A stretch of DNA of 64,000 nt, taken from the NCBI RefSeq assembly GCF_030697375.1, contig NZ_JAUYQD010000002.1:1-64000 (forward strand), read 5' to 3'. Below, in pieces: positions 19,110 to 26,380 of the stretch (the stretch's first letter is position 1; each line of letters begins with the position of its first letter). The notes under the pieces are model-generated. The model saw only the letters and a program-made list of their open reading frames with translations. It was not told where the DNA came from and searched no databases. A program made the position numbers and the translations under genes. The DNA is from Rhodoferax sp. Its GTDB lineage: Bacteria > Pseudomonadota > Gammaproteobacteria > Burkholderiales > Burkholderiaceae_C.

Positions 19110-19141
19110 CCCTCACGCCATTCTTCTTGACTCTGCGCATC

Positions 19142-19918
19142 ATGAAACCTGCATCCTGGTCACCCTCAGAAGCCCATAGCCCGGATTTCACCGTATCCAT
19201 CGTGGAAGACGAACCGGTGTTGCGCCAGGAAATAGCATTCCAGCTAGACCACATGGGGTTTTCGGTAAAAACATTTGATTCAGCGCCCGCCTTTTATCGT
19301 TATCTGGCAGTACGCCCCCGCACCATTGCCGTGCTGGACATTGGCCTGCCAGGGGAAGACGGTTTGTCGATTTGCCACTATTTGCGTGCGCACGACACCC
19401 AGATCGGCATTGTATTTTTGACGGCACGGGGGCTGCGCGAAGACCGCCTGGCCGGATTGGCCGCGGGCGCCGACGCCTACCTGGTCAAGCCGGTGGATAT
19501 GGAGGAATTGGCACTGATACTCAAACGCCTGGCGCTTCGCTTTGATCTTCACCCTCATCCGGTACGACGGCAGGATGACTTCGCCACGGGCGACTGGTCC
19601 ATCGAGCCGGGCACGGGCTTCATCACGGCCCCCAATGGGATGAATGTTCGGATATCTGTGAGCGAGGGGCAAATATTGCGTGCCTTGATGAACAAATCCG
19701 GCTCGGCCTGCAATCATGCCGAACTGGCAACCGCGCTGGAATTGCACCCGGAAGAATTCAGCAAACACCGGGCCGAGGTTATTGTCAGCCGGTTGCGCAG
19801 CAAAGTGGAACGGATAACCGGACTCAGCCTGCCATTGCGCGTGGTGCGTGGGGTGGGGTACAGCATGACCACCAAATCGTGCGACCAAGAACCTGTGCGC
19901 CAGCAGGAAATCTCCTGA
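19142..19918 (+). CDS. OmpR/PhoB-family response regulator
   Basis: A 258-residue regulator counted from the ATG at 19142; a TTG at 19127 is a less likely start. The receiver domain has the acidic pair in VEDE (residues 21-24), phospho-acceptor Asp66 in VLDIGLPG, Thr94 and Lys116 in VKP. The C-terminal winged-helix domain ends in the typical hairpin (LPLRVVRGVGYSM). Neither start has an obvious Shine-Dalgarno sequence, so translation may be coupled to the kinase gene. Likely DNA targets are the repeats in the 17599-17697 spacer (inference). Confidence 0.93.
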   Translation: MKPASWSPSEAHSPDFTVSIVEDEPVLRQEIAFQLDHMGFSVKTFDSAPAFYRYLAVRPRTIAVLDIGLPGEDGLSICHYLRAHDTQIGIVFLTARGLREDRLAGLAAGADAYLVKPVDMEELALILKRLALRFDLHPHPVRRQDDFATGDWSIEPGTGFITAPNGMNVRISVSEGQILRALMNKSGSACNHAELATALELHPEEFSKHRAEVIVSRLRSKVERITGLSLPLRVVRGVGYSMTTKSCDQEPVRQQEIS

Positions 19919-19970
19919 TCACTATAAACCTGCAAACACACGCTGGAGGTTCCCCGCTTTTTTTCAAGAG

Positions 19971-20027
19971 AAATATGGCTACAGACCCCGTGTAATGTGC
20001 GCAAGCAGCTACTAAAAATATAGCAAC
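19971..20027 (-). repeat. Dispersed GCTGCTTGCGCA repeat, copy 1 (intergenic)
   Basis: On the minus strand it begins GTTGCTAT, contains TAGTAGCTGCTTGCGCACAT and ends near GGGGTCTGTAGCC. It matches the copies at 27308, 27403, 41842, 56230 and 60076. This is the only intergenic copy in the window. Confidence 0.75.
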
Positions 20028-20088
20028 TGTGGGTACCGTTTCAGGCGAAATGTGGCCGCCAGACCTTGCTGGCACAGGTTTGTGGAGG

Positions 20089-20190
20089 CCGTTGCCAGTG
20101 GGGTGAATGGTTCCGCTCATGTCCCCCGAACCGGGCTGCGCCCGGTTCTCCTCCTTTACTTCGCTGCACCATCCACCCCACTGGCAACGG
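20089..20190. repeat. Nested-hairpin repeat, copy a
   Basis: Outer arms 20089-20110 and 20169-20190 pair over 22 bases with a single mismatch. The core holds TGTCCCCCG, an inner hairpin (AACCGGGC/GCCCGGTT, loop TGC) and CTCCTCCTTTAC. The core is shared with copies b, c and d; the arm sequences are not. Confidence 0.75.
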
Positions 20191-20208
20191 CAGCCAGCAA
20201 TGTTGGCC

Positions 20209-20304
20209 GACGCAGGGCGGCGTGGCGCTCAGCGCAGTGAGGTAAAGGAGGAGCCCGCAGGGCGGGGGACACGAACGGAGTTGAGCGCCACGCCGCCCTG
20301 CGTC
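20209..20304. repeat. Nested-hairpin repeat, copy b
   Basis: Outer arms 20209-20231 and 20282-20304 are perfectly complementary over 23 bases. The core is in the opposite orientation to copy a: GTAAAGGAGGAG, inner stem GCCC/GGGC, then GGGGGACACG. Confidence 0.75.
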
Positions 20305-20449
20305 CCGCGTGCCTTCTTGGGAATGACTGCAATGGGCCTGAAGCGGCTGTCCCCCCCGCCAACTGCTTTCTGGCTGCGCTATTCCCTAGCAGTCCGACGT
20401 TGTTCGTTGCGGGCCAGCCGAATGCCCATCGCGGCGACAGGCAAACAAC

Positions 20450-21184
20450 CTACTCCACGCTGACGCCCTGCCCCGCCTCTTCATGGGTTTGCCCATCCCG
20501 GATGTGGTAGATGCGCTTGAACGTGGGGATGATTTTCTCGTCATGGGTCACCACGATGATGGCCGTCTGGGCCTGGTGCGCCATGCGGTTCAGGATACGC
20601 ACGACAGCCAGGGCACGCTCGCTGTCCAGCGGTGCGGTGGGCTCGTCGGCCAGGATCACGGGCGGCCGATTGGCCAGCGCGCGGGCAATGGAGACGCGCT
20701 GCTGTTCCCCACCCGAGAGCTGCGATGGCTGCGCGTGTGCGCGGTGTGCCACATCCAGCGCGGTCAGCAGCTCCAGCGCGCGCTCCCTGGCCTGGGCATT
20801 GGGCTGGCCCGCCAGCATGGGCAGCAGGGCCACGTTGTCGATCACATTCAAAAAGGGAATCAGGTAGGGGGCCTGAAACACAAAACCGATGCGGTCCCGC
20901 CGCAGCGCGCGCAGGTCGCGCACCTTCCAGGCATCGTCGTAAATCAGGTCGCGGCCCAGTTGCATGCGGCCCGACGTGGGCTCGATGATGGCCCCCAGGC
21001 ATTTGAGCAAGGTGCTTTTGCCCGAGCCCGATGGCCCCACCAGCCCCACCACCTCACCGGGGCTGACCTGCATGTTGACGTTTTTCAAGGCTTCGACGGC
21101 GGTGTCGCCGTGGCCGTAGACCTTGCGCAGCCCTTCGATCAGGATGCCACCCAGCGGCAGCGCAGTGGAAAGGTTCGCGCTCAT
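20450..21184 (-). CDS. ABC transporter ATP-binding protein, MacB/LolD-type
   Basis: A 244-residue nucleotide-binding subunit. The ATG at 21184 overlaps the permease stop by four bases (ATGA). Walker A GPSGSGKST is at residues 50-58. The signature is LSGGEQQR, Walker B is VILADEPTAPLD and the switch histidine is in VVTHDE. It is the last gene of the operon tetR, membrane-fusion protein, permease, ATPase. It energises the FtsX-like permease, probably to export a compound across the envelope together with the adaptor. The substrate cannot be told from the sequence. The MacB/DevA-like assignment rests on the operon composition. Confidence 0.92.
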   Translation of the reverse strand: MSANLSTALPLGGILIEGLRKVYGHGDTAVEALKNVNMQVSPGEVVGLVGPSGSGKSTLLKCLGAIIEPTSGRMQLGRDLIYDDAWKVRDLRALRRDRIGFVFQAPYLIPFLNVIDNVALLPMLAGQPNAQARERALELLTALDVAHRAHAQPSQLSGGEQQRVSIARALANRPPVILADEPTAPLDSERALAVVRILNRMAHQAQTAIIVVTHDEKIIPTFKRIYHIRDGQTHEEAGQGVSVE

Positions 21185-22374
21185 CCTATGGCCTCTGCTG
21201 GGTCCACCTTGAGGGCCACGCGGATGGCCAGGGTACTGGCCAAGGCGCAAATGAGGATAGTGGCCAACAACCCGGTTAGGGCGTCCTGTGTCAGCAGCAG
21301 CACAAACTTGGGGAACACCGGCGCCCAGAGGGTGGCCGCTACTTTGCCCACCACAAACCCGATCAGCCCCAAGCCCAGCGCCTGCTGCAGGATCATGCTG
21401 GCAATGGTGCGGTTGCGGGTGCCAATCAGCTTGAGCACGGCGATTTCGCGGATCTTGCCCAGCGTCATGGTGTAGATGATGAAGGCCACAATGGCCGCAC
21501 TCACCACGGCCAGAATCACCAGAAACATGAAGATTTGTTTGGCCGCCGTGGCGATCAGCTTGGCCACCAGAATTTCTTCCATGCCTGCGCGCGTGAACAC
21601 CTGCAGGTGTTTCCAGCGGCGCAGGGGCTCCGCCACTGCTTCGGGGTCCCATCCAGGTGCCAGCTGCACCAGGATGGCGTTGACGTTGTGGCTGCTGGTT
21701 TGCGACGCTTGCACCGCATCCAACAGGCCCGGCACGCCGGGGCGGTTGAACGCCGGGTTGGCCGCCGTACGCACGCGGTCGTTCACGATGGCGTCGTTGT
21801 CCTTCAAAAACTGGGCCTCTTGCGCATCCTTGAGCGGAACAAACACCATGGGGTCGCCGCCCGAAGAGACCATGCGCTGGGTCAGCCCGACGACGGTGTA
21901 GTCGTGGCGGCGGATGCGGATGTGCTCCCCCAGCGAGAAGCCGGTCTTGACATCCGCCACCGCCTCGTAGTGGCTGCGCGTGAGCTGCCGTCCGGCCAGC
22001 AGGTAACTGGGTTCACCGGGCAAGCCGCTCTCTATGCCGACAACCATCACGCGGGTGTCGGTGCCGCTGGCAGCGCGCACCTGCATGGTGAAGTAGGTGA
22101 CGTTGGCCGCTTGCGCGATGCCGGGCATACCGCGCACGCTGCGCACCACATCGTCTTTCAGGCTGGAGGACTCGGCATAGGGCCCTTGGGTGTCTTTTTG
22201 CACCACCCACAAATCGGCGCGGCTGTTGTTGAGCAGCGCATGGGCATCGTCCACCATGCCACGGTACACCCCCGCCATCGTCAGCGTCACGCCAATCAGC
22301 AGACCCAGGCCCAGGCCGGTCAGCACAAACTTGCCCCAGCTGTGGGCAATGTCACGCCCCGCAAGGCTGATCAT
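21181..22374 (-). CDS. FtsX-like/DevC-type ABC transporter permease
   Basis: A 397-residue membrane protein with one N-terminal transmembrane helix, a large extracytoplasmic domain (about residues 45-265) and three C-terminal helices (about 275-395). This is the MacB/FtsX layout. The start overlaps the stop of the membrane-fusion gene by four bases and its stop overlaps the ATPase start, so the three are translationally coupled. The sequence ends in KVDPAEAIG, which resembles the conserved end of this permease family. Confidence 0.9.
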   Translation of the reverse strand: MISLAGRDIAHSWGKFVLTGLGLGLLIGVTLTMAGVYRGMVDDAHALLNNSRADLWVVQKDTQGPYAESSSLKDDVVRSVRGMPGIAQAANVTYFTMQVRAASGTDTRVMVVGIESGLPGEPSYLLAGRQLTRSHYEAVADVKTGFSLGEHIRIRRHDYTVVGLTQRMVSSGGDPMVFVPLKDAQEAQFLKDNDAIVNDRVRTAANPAFNRPGVPGLLDAVQASQTSSHNVNAILVQLAPGWDPEAVAEPLRRWKHLQVFTRAGMEEILVAKLIATAAKQIFMFLVILAVVSAAIVAFIIYTMTLGKIREIAVLKLIGTRNRTIASMILQQALGLGLIGFVVGKVAATLWAPVFPKFVLLLTQDALTGLLATILICALASTLAIRVALKVDPAEAIG

Positions 22375-23585
22375 GGCGCGCGCCCTTGGGCCGCGGTCTT
22401 CACCAGTGCGTCCACCACCTTCACCCGCGCCCCGGCGGTGAGCGCCTTTTGGCTGTAGACCACCACGGAATCACCGGCTTGCAGGCCTTGCAGCACCTGC
22501 ACCTGTCCCTCCAGGCTGCTGGCCCCGAGTTGCACCGGTGCAAATTCCGGCTTGCCATCCTTGATACGCCACACACCGACCTGCCCTTGCACGCGCTGCA
22601 CACTGGCGTTGGGCAGCAGCAGCGAGGGCGCGGTTTCCGGCAGTTGAAGGGTCACTTCCGCAAGCTCGCCCAAGGAGGCGGCGATGGCCTTGCCTGCGGC
22701 GGGCACGTCGAAAGCCACCTGCGCAATCCGCTCCTCCGTCACGCTGTCGGCCAGCAGATCGACCCGCGCGACCTGGCCGGCAAGCGGCGAATGCGGTTGT
22801 GAACGCAGCACGATGCGGGCCGGCAGCCCCATCGCAAGCCCTGCGGAGCGGCCCTGATCGACCCGCAACTTCACCCACACGCTGGAAAGGTCCACCAGGC
22901 GCAGCACCGGCTGCCCGGCCACCACCGTACTGCCGGCCTCGGCATCGCGGCTGGTCACCACGCCGTCGGCCGGGGCCAGCAGCCGCAGGTTGCCCCGCTG
23001 TTGTGCCAGTGCGGCGCGCTCGGCCTGGAGGCGGGCGAGGTCCTGGCCCGCACCAGTCAGATTGGCCTGCGCCGTTTGAAGCGCGGCGTCTGCAGAGGTT
23101 TTTTCTAGCAAGCGGGACTCCAGTGCGCCGGAGCTGATGAAGTTTTGGGCCGCCAGATCCTGGTTGCGCTTGGCATTGGTATGGGCCAGCTCACGCTTGG
23201 CCCTGGCGTCGGCAACCTGCGCCCCGGCTGCGGACTGCGCACTCCCCGCCCGCGCGACCGTCGCATCCAGGGCCTTCAGGCGCTGGTCCAGGTCCACCGC
23301 ATCCATTTCGGCCAGTAGTTGCCCCGCCTTCACCACCTCGCCCACATCAACCCGCACGCCCAGTACCCGGCCGGCAACCGTGGGGCCCACCATCCAGCTG
23401 CGCCGCGCCTCCACCGTACCGATGCCGAAAATGGCTGGCCGCAATCGCCCCTCCTGTACCGCGGTGACCGTGACTTGCAGCGGAGCCAACGGCCCCGCAT
23501 GGAGTGCCATGTAGCCGAGCACGCCCAGCACCAACAGCGCCAGCACGGGCAGGCCCAAACGTTTCAGCACGATAGATCGGTTCAC
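22371..23585 (-). CDS. Periplasmic adaptor (membrane-fusion protein), HlyD/RND type
   Basis: A 404-residue adaptor with a GTG start at 23585, preceded by AAGGAAAC. It overlaps the TetR stop codon. It has one N-terminal membrane anchor (about residues 9-27), a lipoyl/barrel-sandwich half-motif (VGPTVAGRVLGVRVDVGEVV), a long alpha-hairpin rich in Ala/Gln (about 95-190), the second lipoyl half (LLAPADGVVTSRDAEAGSTV) and a beta-barrel domain. It links the ABC permease to an outer-membrane channel that is not encoded here. An in-frame extension upstream of the GTG exists but runs through tetR and is not needed. Confidence 0.9.
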   Translation of the reverse strand: MNRSIVLKRLGLPVLALLVLGVLGYMALHAGPLAPLQVTVTAVQEGRLRPAIFGIGTVEARRSWMVGPTVAGRVLGVRVDVGEVVKAGQLLAEMDAVDLDQRLKALDATVARAGSAQSAAGAQVADARAKRELAHTNAKRNQDLAAQNFISSGALESRLLEKTSADAALQTAQANLTGAGQDLARLQAERAALAQQRGNLRLLAPADGVVTSRDAEAGSTVVAGQPVLRLVDLSSVWVKLRVDQGRSAGLAMGLPARIVLRSQPHSPLAGQVARVDLLADSVTEERIAQVAFDVPAAGKAIAASLGELAEVTLQLPETAPSLLLPNASVQRVQGQVGVWRIKDGKPEFAPVQLGASSLEGQVQVLQGLQAGDSVVVYSQKALTAGARVKVVDALVKTAAQGRAP

Positions 23586-24220
23586 GGTGTTTCCTTCAAT
23601 GTGATTCCACGGAGGTAGATCGCAAACACCCCTGGCGCCTGCGCAGCAAGGGCCTGCACTTGGCCACTGAGAAGTGATTGCATAACCAAACCTTGAACGG
23701 CCCCCAAAAACAGCACCGCCGCAGACGGCAGGTCGGTATCGGGTGGCAGCAGCTTCTGGGCGATGGCGCTTTGCAGCAGGCCCGTGACCAAGGCGCGGTG
23801 CTTCTGCATCAATGCGCGCACCGCCAATTTGAGTGCGGTCTCCTGGGCGTGCTGCAGTTCCTGAAAAACGATACGGGGCACCCCCGGATTGGCAACCACA
23901 AAGTCCACATGCGCGATGAATACTTGTTGCAGAGCCGTCAGCGGGTTCACGCCCCCGGAATCCCCGTTTGGAGCAGTTGCCGCCGAATTTAACTGCTGCA
24001 TCAAATTGTCGGAAACCCAACCCAGCACCGCAAGCCAAATGGCCTCTTTGCTGGAGAAGTGCCGAAAAACGGCGCCTTGGGTGATACCCACAGCCTCCGC
24101 CAGATCACCCGTGGTGATGTCCGCCGGGTTGCGCTGCGCCGCCAGCAACAGCGCCGCGTTTATCAGGCTGGCCTGCCTGACATCCGTCGTTTGCCGTGGG
24201 GGTGGAATGGGGCGAGACAT
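23582..24220 (-). CDS. TetR/AcrR-family repressor of the ABC efflux operon
   Basis: A 212-residue regulator with an N-terminal helix-turn-helix (ITTGDLAEAVGITQGAVFRH, about residues 35-55, then FSSKEAIW) and a ligand-binding C-terminal domain. It is the first gene of the four-gene efflux operon and has a perfect palindrome 6 bases upstream of its start, so autoregulation of the whole operon is likely. The inducer is unknown. Confidence 0.92.
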   Translation of the reverse strand: MSRPIPPPRQTTDVRQASLINAALLLAAQRNPADITTGDLAEAVGITQGAVFRHFSSKEAIWLAVLGWVSDNLMQQLNSAATAPNGDSGGVNPLTALQQVFIAHVDFVVANPGVPRIVFQELQHAQETALKLAVRALMQKHRALVTGLLQSAIAQKLLPPDTDLPSAAVLFLGAVQGLVMQSLLSGQVQALAAQAPGVFAIYLRGITLKETP

Positions 24221-24226
24221 GTCTCT

Positions 24227-24246
24227 ATGTAATTGCGTAATTACAT
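24227..24246. promoter_or_regulatory. TetR operator palindrome
   Basis: ATGTAATT (24227-24234) and AATTACAT (24239-24246) are perfectly complementary with the 4-base spacer GCGT. The site lies just upstream of the tetR start codon at 24220. Size and position are typical of TetR-family operators. Confidence 0.75.
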
Positions 24247-24289
24247 GGATTGTAAAACCTTTTCACATACCCGCACGGGTATATTTCGG

Positions 24290-24444
24290 CTAGCCCAACT
24301 GCCCCCAAGCCTTCTCCAGCCGCTTGACGCTCACCGGCTGCGGCGTGCGCAGTTCCTGCGCGAAAAAGCTCACGCGCAGCTCTTCCAACAGCCAGCGGAA
24401 CTCCACCATGCGGTCATCGCTCACGCCCTTGCGTTCGGCGACCA
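24290..24444 (-). pseudogene. Detached 3' end of hrpA (duplicate)
   Basis: About 148 bases matching the end of intact hrpA at 26388-26535 with roughly seven differences. On the minus strand it encodes the same C-terminus (ending KRLEKAWGQLG) and has its own TAG stop at 24290-24292. Similarity ends abruptly near 24444. It marks the far side of a two-gene insertion between the two copies. It has no start codon context and is not expected to be expressed as a protein. Confidence 0.85.
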
Positions 24445-24618
24445 TAACTACATGGTGCCCATCTTCCCGATGACGGCAGCACTGAGGTATCCAAATTATT
24501 GGAGCCTAGCCGCGTTCCGCGACAATACCAGTAACAAAGCCTCATCCAAGGCACTCTTGGCCGAGATTCGGTTACATCAAAGTAGGGGCGACGGGCCTCC
24601 CCTGCACGGAGATTCAGC

Positions 24619-25770
24619 ATGCTGATCACACATATCAAACTAAAAAACTGGCGTAACTTCAGAACTCTGGATGTGCCGATGCGCGAGGTGAGTTACCTCT
24701 TGGGGCCGAATGCATCGGGCAAATCCAACCTGCTTGACGTATTTCGGTTTCTGCGCGATATCAGCAAACCCAAGGGCGGGGGGCTTCAGCAAGCGGTGTC
24801 TGACCGAGATGGCATCACCAAAGTACGGTGTCTGCATGCACGCAAAGACACAGAAGTTCTGATGGACGTCGAGCTGGCTGAAACCGCCGACAGCCCGCCG
24901 GTGTGGCGTTATGTCCTGGGCTTCAAAACGGAGGGCAAGGGTGCGCAACGAATTGTTGTTTCGCGGGAAGAGGTGTGGCACGACGGTGTACAGATCGTGA
25001 TGCGCCCCAATGAGAGCGATAAAGCAGATGTGATGTTGCTCACGCAAACCCATCTGGAGCAGATTCAGACCAATGCACGCTTCCGTGATTTGGTCGAATT
25101 TTTCAGCGACACCACTTACCTGCACTTGGTACCTCAGCTACTGAAATTTTCCGGAAAAATCGGGGGCCGCCACTTGGAGGATGACCCGTTTGGACAGGGG
25201 TTTCTGGACCGTATTGCGAAGACACCAGAAAAAACACGCACCGCCCGCCTCAACAAAATCACCGAGGCACTGACGCTCGCCGTACCCCAATTCAAAGAAC
25301 TCCGATTTGTCAAGGACGAACTGGGCCACCCCCACTTGGAGGCCTTGTACGCCCACCACCGTCCCAACGCGGGATGGCAATCCGAGGAGCATTTTTCCGA
25401 TGGAACCTTGCGCCTGCTTGGTCTGTTGTGGACACTGCTGGACGGAAACTCCCTCTTGTTACTGGAAGAACCGGAAATCTCCCTCAACGACGCCATCGTG
25501 AAAGAAATTCCCTTAGTCCTGCACCGGTTGCAACGAAACAGAAAAATCAAACGTCAAATTATTCTGAGTACGCACAGCGAAGCCTTGCTCAGCAACCCTG
25601 GAATTGATGGGCGCGGGGTGGTTGTGCTGGAAACCGGGCCACAGGGCTCCACAGGCAGAATGCTCGCAGAAGATGAGGTCTCCGCGCTTGACGCTGGGCT
25701 GACGGTAGCCGAGGTGGTACTCCCCAAAACTCGACCAACCTCGGTAAACCAGTTGGGCCTTTGGCAATGA
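24619..25770 (+). CDS. SMC/OLD-like AAA ATPase (AAA_15/AAA_21 type), candidate anti-phage component
   Basis: A 383-residue ATPase. Walker A GPNASGKS is at residues 29-36, preceded by the typical ITHIKLKNWRNFRTL start. An ABC-like signature (FSDGTLRLLGLLW), Walker B LLLLEEPEISLND and switch STHSEALL are present. The ATG at 24619 has GGAGA six bases upstream. The gene overlaps the next one by four bases. Such small ATPases paired with a TOPRIM-like partner occur in OLD-, PARIS- and AbiL-like phage-defence pairs. I cannot assign this pair to a named system from sequence alone. The gene lies between two copies of the hrpA 3' end. Confidence 0.85.
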   Translation: MLITHIKLKNWRNFRTLDVPMREVSYLLGPNASGKSNLLDVFRFLRDISKPKGGGLQQAVSDRDGITKVRCLHARKDTEVLMDVELAETADSPPVWRYVLGFKTEGKGAQRIVVSREEVWHDGVQIVMRPNESDKADVMLLTQTHLEQIQTNARFRDLVEFFSDTTYLHLVPQLLKFSGKIGGRHLEDDPFGQGFLDRIAKTPEKTRTARLNKITEALTLAVPQFKELRFVKDELGHPHLEALYAHHRPNAGWQSEEHFSDGTLRLLGLLWTLLDGNSLLLLEEPEISLNDAIVKEIPLVLHRLQRNRKIKRQIILSTHSEALLSNPGIDGRGVVVLETGPQGSTGRMLAEDEVSALDAGLTVAEVVLPKTRPTSVNQLGLWQ

Positions 25771-26354
25771 TAAAGGTGGCCCTGGCGATAGAGGATGAGC
25801 TGAGCAAAGCCATTGGTCTGCGTTTGCTCGCCGAGCTACCGACCCCTGTTACGCCCAATCTCATCCTGCACAAGGGTGGATCCGGCTATCTGAAATCGCG
25901 TATGGACAACTGGCGGGAAATGTCGCAACGCCAAATCGTGTTCATATTGACGGACCTCGACCGAATCCCTTGCCCCTTGGCACTGCGCGCCGATTGGCTT
26001 GGCAAAACGCATCAACCTGCCAACTTGCTGCTGCGCGTCGCGGTCCGGGAAGTCGAGTCCTGGGTGTTGGCCGACCATATCGCGATACGCAAGCTGATCG
26101 GAAATAAAGGTGCACTGCCCCCGCAACCCGACGATCTTCCAGACCCCAAGCAGCATTTGCTCAAGCTCGCAAAACTTGCACCCCGGCCAGTGCGTCAGGA
26201 CTTGGTCAAAGAGGCGGGGGCCATTGCATGCCAAGGCATTGGCTACAACACGCTCCTGTCGCATTGGGTGCAATCCGATTGGAGCCCGGAGCGCGCTGCA
26301 GAACGTTCGCCCAGTTTGGAGCGAACCCGCCAGAGGCTACGCGAATTGCAATAA
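25767..26354 (+). CDS. TOPRIM-like (DUF4276-like) partner of the AAA ATPase
   Basis: A 195-residue protein starting at the ATG at 25767, which overlaps the ATPase stop (ATGA). The order of conserved acids resembles TOPRIM-like DUF4276/DUF4435 proteins: Glu in VALAIEDELSK, the Asp pair in FILTDLDRIPCP, and Glu in VREVESWVLAD. In ATPase/TOPRIM defence pairs this partner is the effector, often a nuclease. Whether it cuts DNA or RNA here is inference. Its end lies only 26 bases from the stop of the convergent hrpA gene. Confidence 0.7.
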   Translation: MIKVALAIEDELSKAIGLRLLAELPTPVTPNLILHKGGSGYLKSRMDNWREMSQRQIVFILTDLDRIPCPLALRADWLGKTHQPANLLLRVAVREVESWVLADHIAIRKLIGNKGALPPQPDDLPDPKQHLLKLAKLAPRPVRQDLVKEAGAIACQGIGYNTLLSHWVQSDWSPERAAERSPSLERTRQRLRELQ

Positions 26355-26380
26355 GCGAATTGCAACAGTTGGCAACGTAC

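Larger units (their letters stand above)
19919..20449. other. Repeat-rich intergenic region without a gene
   Basis: This 531-base gap between the regulator and the convergent ABC ATPase gene contains one copy of the GCTGCTTGCGCA repeat and two large hairpin repeats, listed separately. No credible coding region was seen. The remaining bases at 20305-20449 hold nothing I recognise. Confidence 0.7.
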
